Origin: Nepenthes gracilis
Taxonomy: Eukaryota > Streptophyta > Magnoliopsida > Caryophyllales > Nepenthaceae
Length of the DNA: 64,000 nt
Assembly (NCBI GenBank): GCA_033239525.1
Contig: BSYO01000024.1
Location: forward strand, 6,843,991 to 6,907,990
Reading direction: 5' to 3'
Made by a program: the position numbers and the translations under genes. Below are positions 46,146 to 59,600 of the stretch, in pieces. The notes under the pieces were generated by a model. The model saw only the letters and a program-made list of their open reading frames with translations, did not search any database and was not told the DNA's origin. Each line of letters starts with the position of its first letter. Position 1 is the first letter of the stretch.

Positions 46146-46786
46146 GGTGGAGCCCCCTAGCGTACGCGGTGTGCACGCAGAAGTAATGACCTCTTCTCGT
46201 CGACCCCAGGGCTTAACGGTGGCCATCCGCTGCCACAAATCTGTCGTTTTTTTCTGAATGATGCTGTAATTAAAGTGTGTAACTGTACGCAATCTCTATT
46301 TCTCTCTCCCTACTATACGTTTTCCCCGCAACTAAAATCCAATCTTTTATATCTGCATGTATTTTTGCTAGCAAATTTCTTCCCATCTCTTGCGATTTTT
46401 TGTTAATATCCGTTGAAATCATCAAAACGACTTCCCATTTTTTGCCAGTTTGTGAACTTGGTGTATCTGGGTCGATCTGTATTTCATTGATTCTTGATCT
46501 ATCTTTTGAGGGTTAGTCTTGTTCCCTCGAGCTTGAGAATTTTTCAATCGGATCAATCAGATAAACAACATCTTCAATTGGTCCGGAAATTTTGCTTCCT
46601 GGCTCGTCGTCATTTTTAGGTGGTTTTTGGGTTGAATTTCTATACTTTTTTTGGTTAGTAGATGTTGATTTGACCAGATTCACATTTTTTCAGTTAATTC
46701 CAACATTTCAATTCCTGGGTCTGTTAAACTTCAGGAGGTTTCGGTTGAAAATAAAATTTTAGGCTTCTAGCGGGCTGATTGAGGGG
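46146..46786 (+). promoter_or_regulatory. Promoter and 5' UTR region of the MTV1-like gene
   Basis: Pyrimidine-rich leader around 46295-46320 (TCTCTATTTCTCTCTCCC). No confident TATA box is seen. A 5' UTR intron is possible (GT-rich downstream sequence, TTCAG at 46689-46693), but this is not decided by the sequence. The MITE-like palindrome ends just upstream. Confidence 0.35.
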
Positions 46787-49700
46787 ATGGAATCGAGCCG
46801 AAGAGCGGTAGAATCATACTGGAGGTCGCGGATGATTGATGCATCGACGTCGGATGAAGATAAGGTCACGCCTGTTTACAAATTAGACGAGATTTGCGAG
46901 CTTCTTAGGTCTTCCCATGCTAGCATCGTGAGGGAGGTCTCTGAATTTATCTTGAAAAGGCTTGATCACAAGAGCCCAATTGTGAAGCAGAAGGTATATT
47001 TGTGTTTCTCCGATTCAAAAATTTGATCTCATGCTTTTGAATTTACTGGTTTGCGTTGTTGGGCGCGTCTACTTATCCCGTTCGTTAATTGATTTGTCTT
47101 GTATGAGCTGCAGAAGTTACGTAATTATATGGGAGGTTCAGTTTTCTTGTTAAAATCAAAATCAAATGCCTGTCCAACTGGTCGTGTTAGTCTGATGCAA
47201 GTGTAAGGTTGTTCAGTTTTTCTCGGTGATGCTGGACAAAATTTAGAAGGAATATTAAAAATTTTTAAATAAAAATAATAATAATATGAGAAAATAAAAG
47301 GGTTAAGTTGCATAACTTTAGTTGTACAAGAGAGAGTATCTGGGAAATCACTCACTTAACAAAGAATATTACTCAATATTTGGATAGTCTTTTAAGAAAT
47401 CACTTATTTAAGTATTGAGACTCATTCACCAATAAATAACCATTAATTCTGATAGTCTCCTTAGGAACTCACTCATCTGAGCGTTGAAGCTTACTTACCT
47501 GTAAGAGGACCATCATACTCACATGAAAGTCGAAGCTTACAACCATTCTCTTTTGTTCACTCTTCTTTACTAAGGGGAGGTTGCTTGTGCCATGGGGAAA
47601 GGTTTCCAAGGAAATAAATGCATCAATTGTCCAAATAATGCCATTGAGGCTATCCATTTCTAGCATCCTAGTCTGCCAAAGAAGGATTAAAACCAAGGTT
47701 GAGTGCTCCATTCTGAGATTCGGCTCAGCCCTTCTGTTGGCATAATCAGCCTGTCATTACTCTATAAATTGCAGTGTTAGTTTTCATTTTTATTAGAGTA
47801 GAGAAGAGTGAAAAAAGAGATAAGGTTGGAAGCTTTGACTTCCCTGTGAGTATGATGGTCATTTTATTGATGAGTGATTCTCAACTCTTAGATAAGTAAT
47901 TCCCTTGAATACTATCCAAATATTGAGTGATTCCTTCTATTGGGTAAGTGATTTTCTAAATGTTATTTTTGTATAACTGAAATTATGTAATCTATCCATT
48001 TTAATTTCTCTAATTTGTATTTTTTGTTTTAAAATTTCTAATAGTTCCTTTTGAATTTTGTCTTGCATAACTTGGTCCGATGTTACAAGGTTTTTTTTTT
48101 TTTTTTTTTGGTAAAAAAGTACCTGTATTTCTCCTACTGAATTTCTTGGGAATGGAGTAACCCCTCAACATCAATTTTAACAAATTCTATTGTGACTTGG
48201 AAGTTATATGTTCAACGGGTGGAAGTATCATCTCTTGTAAGTCTAGTTTAGACTGCAACATTGGACCTTTCCTAGACCTTGCAATGAGGGATCCTTGCAC
48301 TTATAATCTCAATGAAATAAAGCTACTGTTCTTTTTTTTCCCCCCTTTCTTTTGGTGAGCAAGTTAGTTTTCTCTTCATTTCTGCCAATATGTACGAAGT
48401 AAGGCAAAATCAACTTATGGGATGACAAAACTTTTCAGTCCAAGGAATGTGCCAGAGAAAACTAACAAAAAAAATTACATAGGTTTCGAAAACCATTCCA
48501 CATCTATATGACTCATTTTCTTATGCAAAATTAATTTAATACTAAGGTTGCATGGCCTCAAGATCTCGTCCAACATAGTTTCCACCGAACTGACTTCACT
48601 TTTGAAGGTTCTATTACTTCTCTCCTTCCAAAAGCTCACAGATGACTGTAAAAAATGCAGATGTTCTGAAATGCTGTTTACCTTTTTACCTCCTGATGTG
48701 CTATTTATCCATCAAACTTCACTCTCAATGTTTCTTAAAGCCCTATCCTTTTAAATGCTTTATCCCATATCTGCTTGGTGGAACAACTGGTGAGATTGGG
48801 ATACTGCAGCTTGCTGACTTCAAAATGCAAATACAATTGATCCTCTGTAGAGAGTCTCCCTTGCGAGCATAACCAGGCCACAAAAGAATGCTTGCTGATA
48901 GCAGTTTTTATCCATATACTTCTAGTCCAGCTGAAGTTGGTTGCCCTACGGTTCTATTCTGACAACTGGCTTCTACTGCTAGCGCTTGGACTTTCAAAGC
49001 AAGCTACAGCTACTTTTTATCAATGAATGAATGAATGAATGAAAAAGTAACTGCTTACCAACTTTCATGTTCTGCAATTGGTAGGCAGAGCTGATGGAAA
49101 AGTTTCCAGAAGCAGAGTATTTCCATCTTTCATTGGATGTCCTTCCTTGAATGCTCTCTCCGCTTCATTGGCTCCTTCCAGTACTAGTATGTGTCCCCTT
49201 TGATCTAATGCTCCCACAGAGAAGGTCCTTTTATCTGAACATGATGAACCCATCAAACCCAGTGATATTGTTTCAAGGAGATAGCCCAAATGTGCTTCAT
49301 CAAGACAACTCTATTCCACTGGGTGCAATCTTTGTTGTCCAAGCACCCGATTTCACTTGGAGGCCTACAGCATTTTCCCCACACTCAGATGGCAGGAAAT
49401 TTCATAAAAGGTTATGCATTCCTCTCACACCTTCTTGGGGAGTCGAATGTCCCTGCACCAGTAGCTTTGGAGGCTTGTAGCACACTCCCTTCGTTTAGCG
49501 CGCACAGTGAAAATAAGCAGCTTTCCTGTCTGCTAGGTCAAGCCAACTAGCTTTAGCTGTTTGTTTGTTGAGCAATTCTTCAACATTTAATCTTGTCGGT
49601 TGATATTAGCTACCATAGATTATAATATTGGCATTGGTTGCAACCTTTTGCAACATCTTTTTTCGTGACCACATATGCCGATAATTTGACTATCTTTTAT

Positions 49701-52700
49701 TATATGTTAGCATATTTGAATAGCTTTAGTTAATTTATCAAAGTTAAACTTAATATCGATTCAAGTCTTTTAAAACCTCCAGAACTTTTATCTTTATATG
49801 TTTTATATATCTATAAAATATGTTAATTTAAGATTTTTAGAAACATGTAGATCTAGGTTTCTAAGAACGGAGCAAAAAACAAAAAAAGGCTCAATATTTT
49901 GAGATCAATTGATATACCTCAATATTTGAAGACAGTAGAGAAAGACTTTTCTATTACGTTACCCCCATTTCATAATGCTTGGAACAAAATGAGAAATGTG
50001 ATGGAGATGAGCAACTCAAAGAACTGACTGGGTTAACTCAAAGCCTGGAATTGGCTTGGACCTCCCCATATTGATAGATATCAACCAATATTTGAAAGTT
50101 TGGCTGATATTATATTCAATGTTACCTATGTTCGCTTGGGTGATATTCATTAGCTGACTTCAATAAGCAAATACAGGCTTTTGGTTAAATTTATTTCTTT
50201 GAGGAAGTGATACATTCTGGCTTGGTAAAGATATAGTTATGAAATGCATTTAAACTTGCCAGGTCAGTTGAACTGTAACTCATCTCGATGGCTTTTCTGA
50301 TTGAATTTTTGCAGGCTCTGAGGCTAATCAAGTACACTGTTGGGAAGTCAGGTTCAGAGTTCAGGAGAGAAATGCAAAGGCATTCAGTGGCTGTCCGGCA
50401 GTTACTCCATTACAAGGGGCATCCAGACCCTTTGAAGGGGGATGCTCTAAATAAAGCTGTGAGGGACACGGCACAGGAGGCTCTTTCTTCTATCTTTTCT
50501 ACAGATGACAGTAAACCTGCTCCATCAGAAGATCTCAATAAAAGAATACAAGGGTTCGGTAGCACTAACACTGAGATGCCACCAGAAGACAAGAGATCAT
50601 TTCTTAGTGAGGTAGTTGGTCTTGGAAGTGCTTCCATAAAGCAAGGGTTGAGTACTTTTACGCAAGGGAATTCCCAGAAAAAAAGTGATACCGGAAGTTA
50701 CAAGAGTCCGACCCTACGGAGGTCATTGACCTCTGAAACTGATTATCCAGATAGGTTTGAAAGAATGGATTATCCTGTTGGTAGTGAAGGTAGTTCTGGG
50801 ATCTCAGCAACTGCGACTGCTGGCCCATGGGGACAAGATTCGATACTGAATAATGTGGAAGCAGTCAATGGGAACTCCAGTTCAGGATACAGTGAGGGTA
50901 GGACTCGCGAAGAGAGGTTACTTGAGACAATTGTGACATCTGGCGGTGTGAGGCTACAACCAACTCGAGATGCTATACAAGCTTTCCTTGCTGAGGCAGT
51001 AAGAGTGGATGCATTGGCTCTAAGTCGTGCTTTTGAGCTGAAACTCCGGTCTTCTCAATGGCAGGCATGATCCTTGCTCTATGTGCTGGTTCTAGGATGT
51101 TTCAAAGGGTCCCTCATGGGATAACCGACTCTCTTTTGCTGTAGATACTTGAGGTCAACTTCACAGGAAAAAAACTTATCATATGAAACCACTCCCCCCA
51201 TACAGACACAACAGAAAATGGAAAAACAAAGAAAACCCAGGGTCTCTGGCATGCCCTTGCGGGCATTTTCCATTTGTTGGTCTGACATATGGTTTTGCAA
51301 CTGGTTTTGGGATGGACAGTGGAGCTGTATGCACATTTTTTTTTATTAAGTTTTTTGTTTTTTTTTTTTTCAATTAATGAAAAGAGTAGATCCCATTTCC
51401 TGTTGCATGTTAAGATCCTTAGTTCCATACCCTTTGTTTTCAAGTTGGGAATGGGATAGGAATGGAATGAGTTCAAAGTTAGAAATATAGGTTTACGTAA
51501 AATGATGATTTGTGGACGAATGACCAATAGTCAATGCCATTCTTTTGATTTTCTTTTTCTTTATTGAACATATTTTTCACCTTTGACATCTAGTTTCATA
51601 CCATTATTGAGATTATATTCCTTTTGATAGCCACACTTTTTTTGCTATTCCTTATACTCTGATCAAATGGTTTTGCATTGGGCTAGTTGCACAATTGAGA
51701 GCTGTTCTTTTCTTTTAGACGTAGGGTGTTATTCTGTCTGAATCCTTGATTTCCCTAGCTCAACCAGAGAAGGTGTCATAATGCATGGGGATTTTGCATT
51801 ATATTGTCTGTGGAGGCCTTTTTCTGAGATTGTTACAAATGACCTCCACAGTCCGTGTATCCAACCTTATTGTTTTGCAGTTTTGCACCCTTGAAAGGAG
51901 GCAAAATGATAAGAGTAAAAAGGTCACACATAAAAGCACCGTTGGGTAATCATTTAGTGCCCAAAACATAAAGATGTGCTATGCAATTAGAGTTTAATGT
52001 GAATGCATAAAGAAAGACTCAAATGCAACTCGTTTAACTCCACTTTTGACAGTTCAAAGTTGCTTTGCACATAACTTGTGAACTGTATGGTGAAGGTTGG
52101 ATATGTGATATGCTGCCTCAATATTTACATAAGAAATTCTGGGAAATGGCAGTGATGCTTCTATGACAAGGCTGTAGGCAGTAACTGAAGTAATTGAATT
52201 GTTTAGGAAAAATCTGTCTTATTTTTACTTCTAACAGTTGAGAAGATGAAAGGGTCCTGAGGGAAATTAGGAAACGAAAGAAGTCTACCAAAAAGATTCC
52301 TTCTCACCTACATGGTTACTGGTTAAGAAGTACCCTTTTCAGTAAGCATTATTTCATTCATTTTCAAATTCTTCTTTCCCATTCAAAATGAGATCATGTG
52401 TCCATTGAACACATGCTACTATGGATTTAACAATGAGACTAGCAAAATTTTTTCTTCTGTGTCAACTTAAAAATAAGGAAAGAGACTATTTTAGGTGTTT
52501 TTTGTATGATTAGTATAGTATGATTGCTAAATTCATTTAGCAGTATCTTTTCTTGAATACACTTTCATTGGTATTGCAATCTCTGCCAGGTTCGCATGAA
52601 AGCAGTCTGTGTTCTTGAAGCAGTTTTGAGAAAGGATGATGTTGAGCATTTTTCAGCTGTGGCTTCTTACTTTACAGAAAATAAAGATGTTGTGGTCAGA

Positions 52701-54273
52701 TGTTCTGAGTCTCCCCAGGCCTCTCTGAGAGAGAAGGCAAACAAAGTAAGTTTTTTTCATATAATTACAGTACCTATTATTTATTACCTTTCTCTATTCA
52801 TTTCCCTGAGCAAAGAAATACCATAAAAAGTTGACCAGGGTAGCCACATTGAAATGGTATGTGCCTTCTGTGGCTGGTAGAAGCTCAACACGAAATCTTC
52901 TTTTCTCGAGTGTGATCAGACAGTCTGGCATGATGGTTGAGCTCATTTACCATGAAATGAAGTATCATTGCTTGAGAATTTTTGCTGGAATCTTGCTTAC
53001 TTTTGGCCTGAATGAAATATTCAGCCTTGCTTTATGTGCATCTTTAAGTTATTGTGATACTAAATTTTTACAATTTGAAGGGAGCCAAGCTTTAAATTCT
53101 ATGAAGTCCTATGTGTATCTTTAGAAATGCTGGTGATTATGCAATCATGAGTAGCCCAGTGATTTTTTCCCCCTTTCATTTTTTGGTATACATTTCACCT
53201 TTAATGTGCAGGTCTTAAACCTCTTAGGTGGTGACCGGACAGAAGGTGGTGTTGGCCATTCTGGGAAGCTGGCAAAGAGTGAGACCAAGTCCATGATTGA
53301 GATGCCTGACTTAATTGACACCAGAGATCCAGACTATTCTGAAAAAGTTCAAACCGATATGAATCCCGGCTATCAATCCTCATCAACCATCCCCTTAATT
53401 GACGATTTATTTGGCGATATGATGAGCACTGGAGTGGAGACTGGTTCACAAAAAATCAATGACGACCTGTTTGCCGATGTCTCATTTTACACCAACAACG
53501 ATAGAGAGCAGTGTGCTGAGTCGACTGACCTCTTTGTTGGAATGAATATCAGAGATAACCCAATTGATGTTGCAGTTGATGCTGCCAAGAACAACCGCCT
53601 TGATCCATTTGACATTTTCGGTCCCAATTATTCGAAAGTACCGCAACAGCAAGAGAATCACAATGATGATGTTAGCAGCGTAATGGCTGGATTATCCATC
53701 AGCAGCTTGAATGACTCTGGAGTGAACCAGAATGGACAATCGCCTGCAACATTCCCAGAAAAAATGTTCTCAAATTCAAGTGATTCTGTGAATATCGGGC
53801 TGCGTGATCCTCAGACAGCTGCCATGAATGCAAATACAATGTTTCCAATGGGGATTATGTTTAACCAATCGTATCCCTCTCACCTGATAAATTATGGAGC
53901 GATGGGCAGTTTCCTAGCCCAGCAACAACTCTTAGCTGCAATGGCTAATTTTCAGACTCTTGGCAGCTTGAGTTCCCAAAATGCTGACATTAGCTATACT
54001 GCTGGAACTAGAGGAGGATATTCTTCTGCACATCCTGATATCTTTCATGCAAGCACCCCAACTCAAGCAGCCATTACCGTGCTGAACAGTTCAAAGGAGG
54101 AGACTAAAGCATTTGATTTTATCTCTGTAAGTATCAAATATGTTTTGCTTAGTTATAATGGTCATCATCTCCTATATATGTCCCTTGAGGCGTTTGGTGC
54201 ATCTTAAAAAGTTATATTTGGTGTGTTGCAGGATCATCTGGCAGCAGCACGTGATCTGAAGAGGGTAATTTAG
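46787..54273 (+). CDS. MTV1: MTV1/tepsin-like ENTH-VHS trafficking adaptor
   Basis: Five coding exons: 46787-46993, 50315-51064, 52590-52745, 53212-54126, 54232-54273, all in phase, giving 689 residues. The N-terminal ENTH/VHS domain (about 10-140) reads MESSRRAVESYWRSRMIDAS, VYKLDEICELLRSS, SPIVKQKALRLIKYTVGKSG and HYKGHPDPLKGDALNKAVRD. A second helical ENTH/VHS-like region spans about 270-380 (TREERLLETIVTSGGVRLQP, VRMKAVCVLEAVL, SLREKANKVLNLL). The disordered tail has DDLFGD, DDLFADVSF and L478-FVGM-482, which resembles the LFxGM AP-4-binding motif of tepsin, and a conserved FDFISDHL end. Arabidopsis MTV1 acts at the trans-Golgi network in vacuolar sorting. Intron 2 has a GC donor. Otherwise intact; identity by family resemblance. 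Confidence 0.93.
47228..48070. mobile_element. Long inverted-repeat (fold-back) DNA element in intron 1 of the MTV1-like gene
   Basis: The left arm (47228-47576) and right arm (47792-48070) are imperfect reverse complements. Examples: ACCATCATACTCACATGAAAG at 47508 against CTGTGAGTATGATGGTC at 47840; CAATATTTGGATAGT at 47373 against ACTATCCAAATATTGAG at 47920; CTCTTTTGTTCACTCTTCTTTACTA against the reverse of TAGAGAAGAGTGAAAAAAGAG. The left arm has an internal duplication of about 65 bp. The loop of about 215 bp has no recognised coding domain. The arm length fits a non-autonomous fold-back or Mutator-like element. Confidence 0.75.
48520..49510 (-). pseudogene. LINE ORF2 C-terminal fragment in intron 1 of the MTV1-like gene
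   Basis: Minus-strand pieces match the end of plant LINE ORF2. WRDIRLPKKV-like near 49440 and RVVLMKHIWAISLKQYHW with WVHHVQIKGPSLW near 49310-49210 fit the region after reverse transcriptase. AISKHSFVAWLCSQGRLSTE near 48900 fits the zf-RVT domain, and FWKERSNRTFKSEVSSVETM near 48620-48560 the C-terminal end. Frames are broken throughout. The assignment rests on motif memory. Confidence 0.65.
49022..49041. repeat. (AATG)n microsatellite
   Basis: About five perfect AATG units in intron 1 of the MTV1-like gene. Confidence 0.9.
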
Positions 54274-55860
54274 AGATGGAGTGACAGCGCCAGAGATCAT
54301 CAGACAGTCAAGTTTTTATGGCATGCTATTGTTGACGATGATCAACGTCCAGAGAAAATTCTCACAATCTGGGCGAGTAGGAGAGAACCAGGCCTTACAG
54401 GGTCGAGGAAAAAATGATGTGCAGTTAAGTTAGCTTTTTGTTTACGGGTGGATTTTGTAATGCTGGCACCACTTTGTTTAATTTTTCTTTTCAAAATAGA
54501 TCCGAGTTGATGGTCTTCACTCTCTCAGGTAAGTTTTTCTTTCTCCAATTTCCAGTTTTCCTTTATAATAGGAATGATGATTATGGTATACCTACTCAGG
54601 AACCGATAGCAAATTGAGATTAATGAAGCAGTACTGCTTTTACTTAGATATTTCAAGACGTAGGTTAAGCAATTTTTCCTGGTGATGAGATTTTGCCAAA
54701 GATGTGGAATGCCCTTGGTGGGTTTGTGTTCTTAGTTTTGGTTCCATATAACGGACAATCCTGATTTTCTGACCTCCACATCGCCAAATCCTTGTGCTTC
54801 TTGATAATTGTTATCTGTTTGGCCCATAATTGCTGGTCTAAATTACTATAATCTCTGCTTCTATTTTGTGGATTTGAGACAAATTCTGAGCGCTTACCAT
54901 AAAATCATACATCAAATAAATTTAGGTATATAATAGTAGGAACCAAATACTTCACTACAGAATGCATCAAATAGCATTTAAGCTTGATCATCTTGAAAAA
55001 CATGCATTTGTACCAAAAGTGAAGGGGGCACCCTGGCTCAGTATTGATGCACCTCTGATTCTGTAAATCTTGGGTTTATCCCTGTCTCTTTCGGTGAAAG
55101 CCGTCCTGATCAACAGTGTCATTCAGTTCCAGTGACACGGGAGATTGCAGAATAATTTGGCGAGAAAGCGGTCTCAACAGAGTTGATAAGCAAATTTCAA
55201 AAGTCTATGGCATTAATCTAATTTCAACTTCAACAACAACACTGATGTTCGATTCTTGCCATGGTTAAACTAGATACAACTGTCTATCTCAAAATGAGTA
55301 TCATATTATTCCATAATACAAACCAATTATTAAAAGGTATATAACGATTCAACATTTCAATAACTAATCAAATTCAACATTTTGAAAATAATTATCTTTT
55401 AATAATTGGATGTACCATCATGAAGTGTCATGATGTAACACAATCATAGGAGGCAGAATGGCATATATAGGTAGCTCAACTGAATTCATTTTCCAACATT
55501 CTCTAGCTTCTGCAGAAACTTTCAAATTCAGGTTCAAATTCCCAGTACAAAAAAGAAATATAATTTCATACAATGAAATATTAAGATACATGGGGAAAGA
55601 GAAAGAGCTTCAACTAGTTATTGATCTCAACAAACTAACATTTTCGCTATTTGTAGCGATTGCTGTGAGGTTTGTACGAGAAGAAGCATCTATACAGGTA
55701 TACCAATATTCAAATATGGTATAAAAATTTGTATGGGCTGATTGTCTTGCTGAACAGAGTTTGTAGCAAATACCTTCTCGATGTTGTTTTTACTTTGCAA
55801 CAGTATGATATGTTCATGATGAATCTGAACGGCAGTCTGTTGTAGGCGAATCTGCAACAG
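54274..55860. other. Convergent intergenic region
   Basis: It lies between the stop codons of two genes that face each other, so it should contain both 3' UTRs. No other gene is supported. An 88-codon plus-strand frame at 55458-55724 has no recognised domain. Confidence 0.55.
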
Positions 55861-56594
55861 TTAGCCTCGAGGATGTGATGCTTGTCGGTGTGAGCGGGGT
55901 TGCTGTACTAGAACTAGAACACAATCCTTTGAGCTCTCATCATAGGAAATAGAAGATGGCTACAAGAAAAAAGTAGAGAAATGGGGAAAAACATAAAAGA
56001 ATAAGAACAAGGTTCATCATCAGCATCATCATATATAACCTCAACTAATGTGAAATCTTGAAAAGGAGGGACCCATGGCTGCAAATGCTTCCATTATTAA
56101 GGGTTTTGATTTTGTTTTTGTTTGTTTTTTTTTTTTAAACATAATTAGTGATTATTTTGGATGTGGAGGATAAGAGATCAAACTTTACCATTTTTGTTTT
56201 TTTTTGTTTTTTGTCTTTTTATTTTCTGTTTTTTAAAAACATAATTAGAGACTAGTATTGGTTATGATTATAAATATTGTATATATTGAAAGAATGTTTT
56301 TTAAAAAATTATAAGTTGATGGGACTATATCGGCTGATATATTATAATATATTATTTATACGATAATATATTATGATATTGTTGTGATATCGAAAGGCCA
56401 TTGATACATATTGGTTAATATTTACATGAGTTTTATAAATAAAAATCATATCACGAACAGGATTGAGCTTGTGGAGTTATCACTCACCACTCCAATGTGC
56501 CATTCCTTACAGGAAAAATCTCTAAAAGCAGCTGCATCCATCTCCTGACAAAAAGAAGAGTATATTATATTACTAAAGAACAGAACACCCCCCC

Positions 56595-56630
<36 letters not shown>

Positions 56631-59600
56631 AAAAACTCCTATACTATAATACCTGGATAAAAATATTACTATTAGTATTGATATTAATATTAGCTATATT
56701 AGCCTTGATTGTCTATTATGATACATATAGGTATTGAATAATATTATTATTATTTTTTGGGTGAATTGGAACAGGGCATAACACAATTTTGTTGTGATAT
56801 TACCGGTATGGGTGAGGCCCATACCTTGATATCAACATAAATCGACTGTTACTTGATGACATGCTCTCAACTATTGCATCATTAAGAAAGGGCAATGATA
56901 CACATCATTAAGAATTTGTCAGCTCTCTGAAATTATTTCTTACTAAAAAAACACAAAACCAAATTTCAAATTTGCCTGTAGAAATTGCCATGAATATAAG
57001 CCAAGATACTTCATAATTCATTCAAGCATAGCCAACACTTACAATACTATAGATAGGGGGCACTGGTGTTACCCCCTTGGACTTCACAATTGGTACAACA
57101 GAGAAGCCTCGTGCCAATTCCTGTGACCGGAAAGTCCATCTGTGCCAGTCATATGGTAATATTACAACGACTTCAGCAGAATTGGAATGGATTAGAGAAA
57201 ACAGATGTAGCCTGAGAAAAGAACACTTTATAATGAACTAAGGACAATATTTGCTGCATTTTAACTTGGTGAATCATTCATACCCGATATATAAAAATAT
57301 GCAAAATTGTGCCCATTCTCTAGCTAGGAGGCGGACCCAGAAAGTATTCGGCGCATCATCCATGTTGATGTATAACTGGAAGTACAAAATTCTAAATAGC
57401 TGAGCAAAAGTATGAGCCATGACCTAATAATTTGCATGTGTACCAGATCAAAATAATCCATACCACAGTTTCTGCTACAGCTACAAGCTGCATGGCAACC
57501 TGAAACTTCCTATCCGACACACAAGAAACAATAAAGTTAAGCTTAAGGAACTGTGGCTCTCTCACATAGCAGCCACTTTATGAGCAGAAGAAGCATGGAT
57601 GATGAGTATGCATACTTAAACATAATGTACTTTGAATATACTGCATCATGCATGGCACGAATATCATCATCCTCAATGACACTCAGCTGTTCCTGTAGAG
57701 CTAACAAATTCTGAGATATGTGCTGGAAAATCACATAGAATGAAATAATGTAGTTGAGCAGCAGCAGGACCTGGACCCCATGAAGCCGGATAGAAGGTAT
57801 ATGTTAAACGTGAAAGATGAATCAGCTGTGCAATCACTTTAACATGAACTTAAACAGAAGCAGCCATCCTTGGATTATGAAGCATGAGTAACTTACAGTG
57901 AAATATGGTACAGAGGCCCTATAACCAACGAGGGTCAAGTAGAATAGACACCCAAGTGCAGCCGTGATACGTTGCTCTTGAACTGAGAGATGCTCACACA
58001 TGATGCAGTAACCATGAGAAATGAGCAGGAAGGATACAAATGAAGCTGTCTGAAAGAGGATACCAGTTATATACACCCCAAATGACATCCACAGGGAGCA
58101 TATCTGAAAATAAAAGCAAGAATACCTGCACTAAAGACGCTTAAATCAGCGGGGTTATTTTTATATCAGAATGTTAAGGTATAAAGATTGTTGACAGATA
58201 CGGTAACTCTCAATCGTTAATGCTTCAGCATCTGATTGAACAGTCTGCCAGATGATGCTGAAATGTAGTAGCACCAATTTCAACTAGTATAAATAGCAAT
58301 GACTGTGGGGCATCAAGCAGTCGATTTCATCGGTGGCTCTGCTGAAGGCCAACGATCAAAGATTGCATTTACGATGGTCATGTGCTGATGGGGTAAAGAG
58401 CACAAGTGTTTCTATTTTGTGGCCGCAGGCTTTTCTGAAAGACGTGTAAAAAGACTTTCAAGATATGGATGTGGAAGCTTAGCAAGCCTGGGAAATGAGA
58501 TTTTCCAAAGGATAAATCAGGTTTTGAACTTCAAATACATGGAAATGTACAAAATGAGTACGCCACATATTAACGCCCAAAAAACATAATTACAATGATA
58601 GATTAAAATATGGATACTGGTTGTGGCTATATCTAAAAATACGTATTGGTATTAGATATTTTAGAGGTAATTTTTTTATTTTTTTATAATCATATCAAAA
58701 CTGAGTTATAGATTAAAATTTTATCATATATATAGATATTTAGAAAATTTTACTTAATTTATTAAAATTGAACTTGATATCCTTTTATCAAATATATGGA
58801 TTTAAATTTCTTAGAAAACTTGATTATATTTGATATAAGTGGATTTAGATTTCTAATAAGCAAAGTAAAGAAAAATAAAAAAAATAGGCCAAAACATATC
58901 TGCTTATACATTGTGATATGTCATCTATACAAAGATATACCGTGACAATTTCTGGTATCCAAAAATATTGGTCCCACCCCCTGAAAACCGATTCACATCC
59001 ACCGTATTTCAAACCATAATTACAAAAGAAACACATTCATTTAATAAGAAAATTCTATTGTGTAGCATGCGCCAGAATGTCGGCAATTCAAATAATGATA
59101 CAACTGAAGATTGGTAGAGTGAAGGACATACCAAAATAGGAACGATAGAACTAGCTGCGTTGTTTTAATTAGCGGAACTGATGCGATTGTCCATTGCAAA
59201 TTGTTTGACTGCTCTAGTATATCACAAATGAAAATCAAAACAGCTACAACAACAGCATAATAAATGACCCCAAACAGAACCATAATCAAAGAATCGAAGT
59301 TATGATGACGAGAGAAATCTGAAGTTTGTTTTTCCATTTTAACGTTTTCGACTTCCAAATTTTTCTGGCAGTAAAACAAGGAATAAAATTAATAAAACTG
59401 CAACCAATTCTTATTCTAAATGAACAATAAAATACTCTCACAAAAAAAAAGGGTCTGCAACGCTGAAAATCGATCAAATTTCCAAAACTTCTGTAAATTG
59501 GACATTAATCAAAGACAATCCTAATCATTCAGAGTTTTAAAAACTGTATCTCTGCTTGCGAACCGGAAATCACAGTAGCAATCAAATAAAAAATCTCGGT

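Noticed and set aside
55028..55110. Possible SINE or tRNA remnant (CCTGGCTCAGTATTG)
   Set aside because: Box B weak, no poly-A/T tail or duplication found.
55458..55724. 88-codon plus-strand frame in the convergent intergenic region
   Set aside because: No domain, no evident promoter, and probably part of 3' UTRs; kept only as a remark.
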